Below are positions 1-9,017 of a stretch of DNA of 64,000 nucleotides, piece after piece. Below the pieces are notes generated by a model. It saw nothing but the letters and a program-made list of their open reading frames with translations, was not told the origin of the DNA and searched no databases. The DNA is taken from contig JAWZYU010000005.1 in assembly GCA_038380435.1 (NCBI GenBank), forward strand, positions 41,314,001-41,378,000, read 5' to 3'. The stretch's first letter is position 1. The number at the start of each line of letters is the position of its first letter. Source of the stretch: Ryuthela nishihirai. Lineage: Eukaryota > Arthropoda > Arachnida > Araneae > Heptathelidae. The translations under genes and the position numbers were made by a program.

Positions 1-129
1 AATATGAAGAAGATGTTGATATTTGCTGGCATCAACATCTTCATATTACGAACTGATAACTATGGTTTTTGCCTGCCTCAGAATACTTAGCGTTCACGAG
101 GCCCTGTAGCTGGCAACTAATTCTAATTG

Positions 130-388
130 GTTTTCTGTTAATCAACAGTCATGGGTCCAGACGGAGGGGGTCCCAATGGGATCACTGCTGTCTGGACTCA
201 TGGCCAATGTTGTAATGCAACATGTTGAAACCACTGCTCTAGCAAAGGTTAAATATAAACCAACAATATATATGAGGTACATCGATGATATCATAATTTT
301 TTGGAATTATAATATGATTCAATTTAAAGAATTAATAGACATTTTTAATAGTATAATGCCAACCATAAAATTCACGCACACAGCATAA
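130..388 (+). pseudogene. PLE reverse transcriptase fragment
   Basis: Translation in one frame shows the RT signature EGVPMGSLLSGLMAN (start about 157) followed about 30 residues later by RYIDDIIIFW. These correspond to the conserved G-V-P-M-G-S block and the Y-x-D-D catalytic box of Penelope-type RTs. Both catalytic aspartates are still present. The upstream fingers and the thumb are missing or out of frame: the frame stops at 386-388, and the following linker (512-835, 107 codons, HALPTMNK at its end) lies in another frame. A retroviral or LINE RT is less likely because a GIY-YIG block follows 3'. Confidence 0.75.
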
Positions 389-511
389 AACCAAAATTAA
401 TTGCCATATTTGGGTATCTTAATAACAAAAGAAGGTAAAAAAATGTAAAACTCAGATAACAGAAAACCAACATATACACCTAATATAATACCATTCCATT
501 CAACTCATTCA

Positions 512-1010
512 TTGAAATGCAAAAAGTCTTCAATTACCCTTTATTTTATTAGGGCTTTCCAGTACTGTACAAATCAAGAGGCATTAGTAACAGAGTTAAA
601 CTTCATAAGACAAATAGCTTATGAGGCAGAATACCCTAACCACCTTATAATACGTTTGGAAAAAACTGCTAAACATTGTATCAAAAAAGACTCGCAACCT
701 GTACCTAATCAGGTGGAAAACCTTAAAAGATATGTTCATAGTTTTCCGCATGCTGAAATAGTTTCTAACACGTTAACAAATATTCTAAGAAAAATACGAC
801 ATGCATTACCCACCATGAATAAAACCATTAAATAATTGGTAATTAATGATAGAGACAAAGTTAAACCAACTGGGGGGTCTATGAAATTGAAATTTCCAAT
901 CCTAAAAACAAATTAAAAGGAAAAAATAATTATATAGGAAAAACATATCGTACATTTGAACAAAGAATGTTGGAACACCAAACAGATATTAAAAATAAAA
1001 TCCTACAACA
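512..1010 (+). pseudogene. PLE linker and GIY-YIG endonuclease remnant
   Basis: An open stretch of 107 codons (512-835) holds a charged linker. About 40 bases later, in another frame, GVYEIEI (from 874) and NNYIGKT (about 928) give the GIY...YIG pair. They are followed by the catalytic-type Arg and Glu in TFEQRMLEH. In PLEs this nuclease nicks the target DNA. The spacing between GVY and YIG is usual for the family. The frame breaks after about 1000 and no intact C-terminus is seen. Confidence 0.7.
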
Positions 1011-1155
1011 GCCTTAGTTCAAACAATCTTGGATGATGGTATTAAAATAGATAAAATTATGTATGAATCTGTAGTTACACCACAAACGAAATATCAACTG
1101 ACTTATGCAGAAAAATAAGTTGATTCATGCAAATCAACATAGGCTCTGCAAAACA

Positions 1156-1187
1156 GAGATTCCACCCCTTCCAGTGCATGGAATCTC
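1156..1187. repeat. Conserved hairpin of the PLE terminal region
   Basis: The arms GAGATTCCA (1156-1164) and TGGAATCTC (1179-1187) are perfectly complementary around a 14-base loop. The same stem with a different loop occurs at 6896-6930 and 7435-7469, and one arm is seen near 23450. Conservation of the stem but not the loop suggests an RNA structure of the PLE family. Confidence 0.7.
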
Positions 1188-1340
1188 CTGTTCCATGAGC
1201 AGGTGCACAAAGATGATGAGCAATAAAAACCTAACGTCAGTGATTTGTATTATAAAATTATAACTGTTATAGTTGGTATTAAAGATGGTAGGTGGTAGAT
1301 TAAATATAGTTGGCATTTAAGATGACTTAACATCATAGTA

Positions 1341-1386
1341 CGGGAGCCTGAGGAAGCCAGTATGTGAGATCTGGTGAAACGCATCG
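1341..1386 (+). ncRNA. Hammerhead-like ribozyme core in PLE
   Basis: CTGAGGA (1348-1354) is followed by a stem GCCAG/CTGGT (1356-1360 with 1371-1375) and then GAAAC (1376-1380). This is the arrangement of a hammerhead core (CUGAnGA, stem II, GAAA). Hammerhead ribozymes are known in Penelope-like elements. The U7 position is G here, so activity is doubtful, and stems I and III were not verified. A related copy is at 7560-7593. Confidence 0.45.
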
Positions 1387-1728
1387 CTGATAGGGGGGGG
1401 GGCATTGGTTTTTAAACTTGTTTTGAGTTTCTTTTGGGAGTTTTAAGAAGTTTTAAGTCTTGGGGATGTGCAAACAACCATTGAGTAAGTCAGTAAGAAG
1501 TTGTGTGAAAAAGTGAGACCCTCCAATGAGGAAACAGCAAGAGTTGCTTAAAAGGACTGGTATATAGAAGCTGATATAGAGGTCCAAGTGTACCAAAAGT
1601 AATATCGCTTTACAACAGGTAGTACCTACAAGTGCAGCAGCAACTTATAGATATTGACTCGGGCTCTTCATAAGATTGGTTAAAATACTTCAAACAACAG
1701 AAGGAAGATACAGCCACTGTACCTGTGC

Positions 1729-2116
1729 AGGGGCGGGGGTGGCTCAGTCAGTAGCGCGCCAGGCTCGTAATCTGTAGTTCCCAGGTTCGAGTCCCAGCTG
1801 GGTCAGCGTTGAGATTTATCTCCGCAAAATTTCGCCCTGCCCATGGTCAGTAAGGGACACCGATGGGCTTGGAAAGGCCGCCGTCCGTCGGATGGGACGT
1901 TAAGCCGTGGCCCCGTGTGCGGGAGAGCCATACCCTGTGCACGTTAAAGAACACGCTGGATGGCCTTGACGGGAGGCTACCATCTGTCTCCCAACAGCTG
2001 TTCCAGTGGGTCCCCTCCCCCAACCTTCTCTGAGCCTTCGGGGTCCTTGTGGCCTGGCCATTTAACCCATGGTGTGCAAAAAAGTGCCGCTCAGAGGTAA
2101 AACAGTCCAGTACAGT
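1729..2116 (+). repeat. tRNA-derived SINE (family S), full length
   Basis: The 5' head reads as a tRNA: an A box like TGGCTCAGTCAG and a B box GGTTCGAGTCC, with a likely CGT (Thr) anticodon loop CTCGTAA. A ~250 bp conserved body follows, with blocks such as GGGACACCGATGGGCTTGG and CGCTCAGAGGTAAAAC near the 3' end. It is flanked by a 12-bp target-site duplication CTGTACCTGTGC (1717-1728 and 2117-2128). The insertion site is inside the PLE unit. This is the best-bounded of nine copies in the window. Confidence 0.9.
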
Positions 2117-2260
2117 CTGTACCTGTGCCAGCAAATATCAACATCTTCTTCATATTATGAACTGGTAACTATGGTTTTTTTACTTTTCTATAGCACCTTT
2201 ATAAGGAAAAGGCAAGCTTTTAGAATATGTCAACTAAGAACCTTAAGATAAGAGCATGAC

Positions 2261-2468
2261 TGCTCATAAGATATTGGTTACTTGACTCTAACGTGTTGTA
2301 ATAGCACTCCTCTCAATTTTAATTCGAGTGTGTGTGTACAGTAATTAATCGTGAAATTAAATTATATATACATTACTGTGATTGTAACTTAATTGAGAAT
2401 GTCAAAAGGTGAACAGACTCAAAATTACTTTAGAATAGAGATAGAGAAAACTGGGCTGTCACCCCCCC

Positions 2469-2509
<41 letters not shown>

Positions 2510-2754
2510 AGATCCCTCCCTGAAGGTGACACATGGAAGATTTGTGCTACACTGAAATTTACTGAATAAAACAATATGGAGAAAAACGATCAGAAAACAA
2601 ATATTCATGTGAGTTACAGATTTTATTATCCATTCTAAGTCGAGGTTTAAATTAGTATTAGTATCATTCCAAAAGTTTGGCACCAAATATATGTTCACTG
2701 ATAACTACATTCATTGCTCTGTACTACTCACAACTCCATTCACAAAGTAGGCAA
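2261..2754. other. Intron sequence with (CA)n microsatellite
   Basis: No gene is seen. A run of C followed by about 18 CA repeats lies at roughly 2462-2506. The rest is AT-rich sequence of COPB1 intron. Confidence 0.7.
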
Positions 2755-2812
2755 CAGTCTGGTTGGACTTCCATAGCCCATGGCTGCTTGAGGAGGAGGA
2801 GGATGATGGGTG
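2755..2812 (+). mobile_element. LINE-A 3' tail fragment
   Basis: Only the last ~55 bases of LINE-A are present (blocks GGTTGGACTTCCATAG and CCCATGGCTGCTTGAGG), ending in GAGGAGGAGGATGATG. This is a severely 5'-truncated insertion, and it shows the natural 3' end of the family. Compare 11150-11195 and 40800-40850. Confidence 0.65.
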
Positions 2813-2982
2813 CCAAAAGAGCTACCTATGGCACTGCTTAGTTTTTTTGCATATTTGGACTATGCTAACCCAACAACTTGGCTACAAATATAAATCAAAA
2901 TATAATGTGCACAGGGTATGGGCGAGCTATACCCTTGTATTATTACATTATTATGTAATTATTATTATTATTATGCATTACC

Positions 2983-3112
2983 AGGTAAGGCATGGCTGTC
3001 TGTGTCGTTTTTCTGCTGAGGTCCTGCCATCCTCTCAGACCTTCTACTATGGCATATAAACTGACAGACTCCTGTCATACCTCAGTGGCAAGCAGCTGCT
3101 TGAGGGGGTATT
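2983..3112 (+). repeat. Short interspersed repeat R3
   Basis: A ~130 bp unit runs from GGTAAGGCATGGCTGT to CTGCTTGAGGGGGTATT. It recurs at 11387-11519 and, 5' truncated, at 62265-62345, always with the same 3' end. Its first ~65 bases resemble the start of LINE-B at 56655-56720. Confidence 0.7.
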
Positions 3113-3705
3113 TTTTTTTTGTATTAAGATTCACCGATGAATCATAATACAGCTTAAGTACTGATTCACGATATATTCGCATCTGGAGAGAACCAGGGAC
3201 CTCGAACATCAGAGAAAGGGACTACTCTGGTGGCCACAACCTAATGGTTGGGGCAGGAATCATGACAAATGGGTGTACAGACCTGCACATCTTTCCAAGT
3301 GGTTCTGTTGCTTCCCTGTAGTATTATAGAGACAAGTTCCTGAACCCATATGTCAGACCATTATAGGGAGGGGAGCTGTTGGTCCAGATTTTATTCTTAT
3401 GGATGATAAAGCCCAGCCTCATCAAGCTCATGTGGTCAATGATTTTCTTGAAGAGGAAGATATTCATTGAATGGAATGTCCATCCAGATTTCCTGACCTC
3501 AATCCCATTTAGCACGTATGGGATGCTCTAGGGAGACACATTGGAGCTCACCAACACTCCCAGGACACTCCATGAACTCAGAACAGCACTTAAGGTATAT
3601 AATGACCACTCCTCAACAAGACCTTATCAACACCTTCATAAACAGTATGAGGAGTTATTGCTTGAGCTGCATGGCTGTCATGAGTTATCATACTCCATAT
3701 TAACA
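3113..3705 (+). pseudogene. Tc1-like transposase relic
   Basis: Broken translations read ITDESRFSL-like (about 3130), then WWPQPNGWGRNHDKWVY (3226-3280), DFILMDDKAQPHQAHVVND (3390-3447) and SRFPDLNPI (3487-3510). It continues into DLINTFINSMRSYCLSCM (3622-3675). These are the catalytic-core blocks of Tc1/mariner DDE transposases (D of TDES, D of the MDD-N-A-x-P-H block, DLNPIE). There are several stops and frameshifts. The element ends are not clear; the left side abuts R3. Confidence 0.75.
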
Positions 3706-3715
3706 TAACGCATGT

Positions 3716-4259
3716 TGTACATAACAGACTTTAAGTATTGTTCCATAGATTTCTCCTTCATGTCAATTGCACGATTATGATCATAATGCATGCACATCAT
3801 ACAATTATGAATTTCTTCATCTTGATTTACCTTTGTAATATAATAATAAACCTCTTTACAAAATTTAATTGCACTTAAAAATATTACTTAAAATATCACT
3901 TAAAAATACTTTGAGTTATGTACAAATTTATACATTATCCTTTAATTTTGAGCATCAGTGTATTTTGAACTTGCTCAAACAATTACATCTAATTGTAATG
4001 AAAGGAATTGGAAACTAGATTTTATTAAATAAGTCTAATGAAAATTGTATTATGCTTTATATTGTTTGGTTTGCATTTCATCTTTTATCATTTATATATT
4101 TAAATTATTGCATAATTTGCATGGTGTAAAGTTGACAATGTATGAATGTTATGCTTATATAAAGTATTTTGAGCCTTGGTAAAAATTAAAATGTTACCAA
4201 ACACTAAATGAGTTTCACAAAATGTTATGTATTGATAATATAAAATACTTTTTTAATAG
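3716..4259. other. COPB1 intron, AT-rich, no features seen
   Basis: There is no recognisable repeat or gene. The last ~12 bases form the AG splice acceptor of the next exon. Confidence 0.6.
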
Positions 4260-4349
4260 GCTAAAGAAAAGAAAAGTGTAGTAATACATGCTGATGACCC
4301 TATTTCCTTTGGACAACTTGCTGCCAAAGGCGATGCTACTGGGACGGAA
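4260..4349 (+). CDS. COPB1: COPB1 (coatomer subunit beta) internal exon 1 of 4 in window
   Basis: Beta-COP is a subunit of the heptameric COPI coat, which buds vesicles from Golgi membranes for Golgi-to-ER retrieval. This exon is 90 bases (30 codons, phase 0 at both ends). It follows the acceptor ...TTTTTTAATAG and is followed by the donor GTAAGT. The translation begins AKEKKSVVIHADDPISFGQL, matching the linker/start of the C-terminal appendage region, roughly residue 655 of a protein of about 950. The DDPISF block is typical of the family. The exon would be spliced to 16060-16291 across an 11,710-base intron. The upstream trunk (HEAT-repeat) exons are outside the window. Identity rests on recognised family sequence across four exons in correct order. 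Confidence 0.93.
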
Positions 4350-4565
4350 GTAAGTTATGCTGAATTGTAATATTTCATATTAGAGATGAATTTGGGCCTG
4401 GGCTTAAGGTACCACAGGTAAATTTGGGCTTGGACTCACTCATTATTAAAATTTCAAATACTGCTTATAACTGGGAAACATGATTAAAATTTCAAATATT
4501 GCTTATAACTGGGAAAAACAAGCAAAAAATTTTAAATAATTACTCTTGATTAATTTTTCAACATT

Positions 4566-5530
4566 TTAACCTTTAATATGCCAGCTTTGTAGAGCAGAAT
4601 TTACACTGGTGGCTGGGTTAATTTTGAAGTGTTTTCAGGAGAAAAAAGGAACAGATTTGAAACACTATTACAAAATAACTAATAGACATAATTAGTTGTG
4701 TACTGTATCAAAATAAAGAGCATTTAGTTTTAAATTTTTAGAAAATAAAATGAGAAAAATGTCGTTGTAATTTTAATAGCCCTGTTTTAAAACAAAATAG
4801 TGAAAAAGGGAGTAATTTCATTGGATTTGAACTAAAATATATGTGAGTAAATTATAAGTGAGCACCAATGTGTCTATATATGAGAGTAAATTCATTTGGA
4901 TTGAAACTCATTCTGAAATAACTAATGAACAGAATATGACAAGTAATGTCTTAAATGAAGGAGCATTTAATTCTGCATAATATTATATAAATATATTTTC
5001 CTGAAACCTTTTAACAAACAGCAAAACAATTTAAAAACCAGAAATAGAGTAAAAATTTCAACACTTAGATATATGCATTCTTATGAAATGGTGCATATAT
5101 CTTTCATTTAAAAACATCCATTGTACCAATTTTCTTATGAGAAAATTCCAAATGATTAAAAAAAGGTTGAATGGCAACAGTTCAAGGAATGTTTTACAAG
5201 AAACTGTTGTTTGAAAACATTACCAGAAAGAAGGAAACAACTTTTTAACACTTTGTGCAAAATGAGGTCACAAAAATGGCTGCCACAGCAGAGTAATATT
5301 TTTTTTATAGTTTACAAAACATCTACATAATCAGGTATCGTTTTTATTATCAAATTTAATTTGTAAATTTTCAGAATCAATTTTAAAAAATCTTTAAAAT
5401 TTACTCTTTCTATGGGGAAAAAAATTAATAAAACTTGGAGTGCATTCTCTTGTGTACTATAGTTCACACTGGATATAAGACTGAATTTGGCTCTGGGAAC
5501 TATAGTGTCTCCTGGCATGTTAAGGGTTAA
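4566..5530. mobile_element. piggyBac-type non-autonomous element, TTAA-flanked
   Basis: The element is bounded by TTAA at 4566-4569 and 5527-5530. Its ends are inverted: CCTTTAATATGCCAG on the left and, read from the right end, CCCTTAACATGCCAG. TTAA target duplication and CCCTTT/CCCTTA-like ends are hallmarks of piggyBac. The ~960 bp interior is AT-rich and has no transposase. One end of the same family recurs at 11209-11260 (shared block CTATAGTTCCCAGAG). Confidence 0.7.
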
Positions 5531-5599
5531 TCAGCATTCGGTAATTAAAATTAATAAAGACTATTCAATTTTTGATTACTTCAGGTATTTTCTCCCTCT

Positions 5600-5766
5600 C
5601 TTTGCACTTTAAAGATTACACTCCATAGCCTTGATGAGAGACTTCCATCTGGCCTCTTATAGTTGTCCAGTGATCCACTTCCCCTAGACAGCTCTGAGCC
5701 CTTTGCAGTCCTTGTGACCTGACCATTTAACCTATTATGTACAAATTGTGCCTCTTAAAGGTAAAA
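5600..5766 (+). repeat. SINE family S, 3' part, diverged
   Basis: This copy is aligned by eye to the SINE body: CTTGATGAGAGACTTCCATCT, GAGCCCTTTGCAGTCCTTGTG, then GGTAAAACG at the 3' end. The tRNA head is missing. It is older than the 1729-2116 copy. Confidence 0.65.
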
Positions 5767-6075
5767 CGAAAATTTCTTACTAATGAATTTCACTATTACA
5801 TACAATGAATTTACTCAAGAAGTTTCAGGTTTCTGTGAATTGTTTCTAGTATTTTCAGTGTCAAATAAAAATGATATTTAAATTTTGTTTTCAAATAAAT
5901 ATAATTAATTACAAATTTAATCATACACAATTTTAGGCTGTGTTTCAATTAAAAATATTCTTGAGGATGGCTATATCAACTCATTGCTAAATATAGGGAA
6001 ATTGCCCAAAAGGGCAATTTCCTTTTTATTATATTATTCCTATACATTGTACAATTACCTTTGCCTTATAAAAGG
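5767..6075. other. COPB1 intron, no features seen
   Basis: AT-rich sequence without recognisable repeats, except a small direct/inverted GGGCAATTTCC motif near 6005-6020. Confidence 0.5.
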
Positions 6076-6413
6076 CATTGATTTTAGATGCTTACGTGGT
6101 GTCTTGGGCATTAGGTGGTTTGACTTTGTAAGTAATGATGAGGTTAGAAGGAGTCATCAACTTCTTTTGAGCAGCATATTGTGCAGAGAGAGAGTGCATT
6201 GGTTTAGCCCATGTGCATAGCTGCAGATTGGCAAACAGGATTATGAACAGTGTGCCTAAAGGTTTCAGAAAAAGGGGAAGACCTAGGATATGATGGGCAG
6301 ACAATGTCAAACAGGGCCTTGCTAGAATTGGCCTAGAGTGGCCAAATCCAACTGCTGTAGCTCATAACAGACACATCTAGAGAGGAAAATTACATAGTCT
6401 GGTTGGACCTCCA
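6076..6413 (+). mobile_element. LINE-A 3' end fragment
   Basis: This is a 5'-truncated copy of the end of the LINE-A ORF (LGIRWFDFVSNDEVRRS at 6100-6150; RMMGRQCQTG-like end about 6290) and its 3' UTR to TGGTTGGACCTCCATAG. It corresponds to 10845-11180 and, inverted, 16735-17090. Frameshifts are present. Confidence 0.75.
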
Positions 6414-6539
6414 TAGTGTGTGCGTGCGTGTGCATGCATAACTGGCTGGTGCAGAAAACAGTTGCTAGCAGGGAAGTAAATTTTGTTGTTCGCTCTTCAA
6501 ACATTTTCATTGTTAAATTGACAATGTTGTTCACAACTC

Positions 6540-6700
6540 CAGTTACCAGCCCTCGTTTCGTTGATGATTGCCAATGTCATTGATTTTCTGTTGACTTTAA
6601 AGATGTTGTCTGCTTCTGTTAGGCACTACATGGCACTTATGGTTGCGATTTCATAATAATGAACTTGAGGATTGTTACACGTGATGAGCTGGTTGATGTA
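6540..6700 (-). pseudogene. Possible PLE C-terminal fragment
   Basis: On the - strand one frame reads NPQVHYYEIATISAM, a stop, then a block ending KSMTLAIINETRAGN. This resembles the C-terminal tail of Penelope-type proteins, which commonly end in an E/K-S-x-x-I-x-x-E-x-P-x-L-N motif. It is short and decayed, so the call is weak. Confidence 0.35.
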
Positions 6701-6895
6701 ATCAGCACTCCTCAAGAACTTTTAAAACCCTTAACATTTAACTGAACTGAACTCTCAGAACTCTCTCTGAACTGAACCCCACTTCCCTCTCAGGTCTTCA
6801 TCAGGCAACATTATGATGTGTTGTTACGCATTATATACAAGTCTCCTCTATTATGTTATCAGCCATACTCACAGCTGGTACCTGCTCGCTCAACA

Positions 6896-6930
6896 GGAGA
6901 TTCCACGCCACTGGTAGGAGTGGAATCTCC
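6896..6930. repeat. PLE hairpin, second copy
   Basis: GGAGATTCCAC (6896-6906) and GTGGAATCTCC (6920-6930) form an 11-bp perfect stem. Same family as 1156-1187 and 7435-7469. Confidence 0.7.
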
Positions 6931-7434
6931 ATGCTGCAGAGTGTGTCATTATGCAAATAAATCATGATTTATAAAATGCAACTCGCAGCTAATTTGATAA
7001 ATTTAATTCATCATGATTAATTGCTGTGCAATCAAAGTTAAAATTAAAGTTGAGAGGAGTGCATTACATATCTGTATAACTGTAGTTGAACTAGCAACCA
7101 CTCAGTTGCAACTTTTATCCTCAAAAAATGGTACCCTTTGTTGATACTATCTAAACAGCTCTCCTTTTTCATGTAAAGGTGCTATAGAAATCAAGGAACC
7201 ATATTTACCAGTTATTGAGTAAAGAACTTGATGGTGAAACTGCTGGCACAGATACAGGTTGCTCATAATCACTTCTGTTCTTTGAAAGTTTTGGCCTTCA
7301 TTGGTTGGAGATATTATCTCCCCCACTGCTTGCATTGTGTTGATGCATATTTTCAGTGTACGAAAGTTCAAATTTTGTCTTTCATACACTAAAAATATGC
7401 TAATTAACATCAATCAATATAAACTTTGCAACAT

Positions 7435-7469
7435 GGAGATTCCACCCTTGTCTGTGGCATGGAATCTCC
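7435..7469. repeat. PLE hairpin, third copy
   Basis: GGAGATTCCA (7435-7444) pairs with TGGAATCTCC (7460-7469). The loop differs from the other copies while the stem is conserved. Confidence 0.7.
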
Positions 7470-7552
7470 TGTTGCGCAAGTAGGTGCGCACACACAATGT
7501 GCGCTAATGACATCAATGAGACACATATTTAAATGAGTGGAACATCAGAGAA

Positions 7553-7600
7553 AAGGAGCCTGAGAATGCCATAACTAGGAGAGTTGGTGAAATGCATAGC
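7553..7600 (+). ncRNA. Hammerhead-like core, second copy
   Basis: CTGAGAA (7560-7566), a short stem GCCA/TGGT (7568-7571 with 7585-7588) and GAAAT (7589-7593) are laid out like the 1348-1380 copy. A poly-G run follows in both. The core bases are more degenerate, so this one is probably inactive. Confidence 0.4.
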
Positions 7601-8274
7601 TGGCGAGGGGGGGGGGGCTAAGGTTTTTTAAACTTAAAGAATTTTAATGAGTTTTAGAAATTATATTTTAAGTCTTGGGGAAGTGCAAATTACTATCTAT
7701 AGTAACCAGTGATGCAGTGGAAACTTACCTGAGAACCACAGCATTGACAAATGGGTAAAAGTAAACAGCTTCTTTTCACAGGACTGGTATACTGATGTTG
7801 CAGTAAACCTATAACAGTAGCAAGTGCCAAGTAAAGTAAGATCATCAATCATCAGGCAAAAAAGGTCAGTGCATCAACACAATGCAAGCAGTGGTGGAGA
7901 TAATAGTCCCCAACCAACACAGGCCAAAACCTTCAAAGAACAACAGAAGTGATTATGAGCAACCTGTACCTGTGCCAGCAGATTCACCATCAAGTTCTGC
8001 ACTCAATAACTGGTAAATATGGTTCCTTTATTTCTATAGCTCCTTCACGTGAAAAAGGAGAGCTGTTTAGATAGTACCAACAAAGGATATCATTCTTTGA
8101 GTATAAAAGTTGTAACTCAGTGGTTGCTAGTTCAACTACAGTTATACAGATATGTAATGCACTCCTCTCGACTTTAATTTTAACTTTGATTGTTACAGCA
8201 ATTAATCATGAGGAATTAAATTTAATCATGATTGTCTCGGCATGCTGAAGTTGGAATTGTTTATGGTGCTATGA

Positions 8275-8660
8275 GTAGTTTAGATTAAAATTTATTTCTC
8301 AAATTCACTGTTTAAAGGTTTAAAAAAAATTGTTTTTAGAATTCGATAATTACAGATTCAACTTCTGGACATCATTTTTGCTGTCTGGCAAAAGTTCTGG
8401 GCTTTTATTATTGTAATATCCTATTTTTTAAGTTAATAAATTTTAATTAACTTAATTTTAAACAATAAAATTCTTAAGATAATAAGTGCACACTTCAAAA
8501 ATAGATAATTGCAAGAAAAACAGCTCTGAACTTTTAACATACATCAAAAACGATGTCCAGAAGCTGAATTTGCAATTATCGAATTCTGAGAATGATTGTT
8601 TTTAAGCTTTTTAACGGTGAATTTGTGAAGTGAAATTTTAACCTAAATTAGCAATTCATT
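8275..8660. repeat. Palindromic MITE-like element
   Basis: Arms of about 150 bp are imperfect reverse complements: AGAATTCGATAATTACAGATTCAACTTCTGGACATC (8338-8373, given here as a position guide) pairs with the segment at 8557-8592. Flanking parts (8285-8335 with 8595-8660) also pair. No coding capacity and no identified family. Confidence 0.65.
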
Positions 8661-9017
8661 TCTAAATTTTACAATGAGTGGTTTATATCTTAAATTATAT
8701 AAGTTTATTAGCTATTATAATCCTTGCTGAAGCAGTATTGGTGTTGTTTTTTTATATATCTTGTTGAAGTTCTAACATATGCTGCTCCTAAATGTAAAGT
8801 TTTTCCGATGTATTTGTTTTTGTCATCCAGTTTATTTTTCGGTTCAGGGATGTCAGTATTATAAACCTCCCCTGTTGGGAGTAGTTTATCATGATCATTT
8901 ACTACAAATTGTTTATGCTTTTATTTATAGTAAGTGGTAATTTAGTATCATTTTTTTTCATACATTGCTAAAAGTATTAGATACTCTAGGCATATGGGAA
9001 AAACTGTGTGCAAATAA

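Larger units (their letters stand above)
1..1728 (+). mobile_element. Penelope-like retroelement (PLE), decayed
   Basis: PLEs are retroelements that encode a reverse transcriptase, usually followed by a GIY-YIG endonuclease. Here the RT core lies at about 130-390, a linker at 480-835 and a GIY-YIG block at 874-1000, all on the + strand but in different frames, so the element is dead. It is 5' truncated by the window edge or by a rearrangement: the first 48 bases form a hairpin. Downstream, a hairpin (1156-1187) and a hammerhead-like core (1348-1380) recur near 7435-7600, which suggests a shared PLE terminal repeat. Sequence after the SINE at 1729-2116 continues the same unit to about 2260, and this part matches 7950-8060. 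Family assignment is by motif reading only. Confidence 0.75.
6990..8240. mobile_element. Inverted-repeat PLE terminal unit
   Basis: Arms of about 370 bp are inverted copies: 6990-7345 pairs with 7865-8240. Shared blocks include TCAACTACAGTTATACAGATATG with its complement around 7065, and CAGCAGTTTCACCATCAAG-like sequence. The middle carries the hairpin (7435-7469) and hammerhead-like core (7560-7593) also found in the 1-1400 PLE. No coding capacity is seen. I read it as two PLE terminal regions joined head to head. Confidence 0.6.

Noticed and set aside
2459..2698. 79-codon open frame with a poly-Val/Cys run
   Set aside because: It is a translation of the (CA)n microsatellite.
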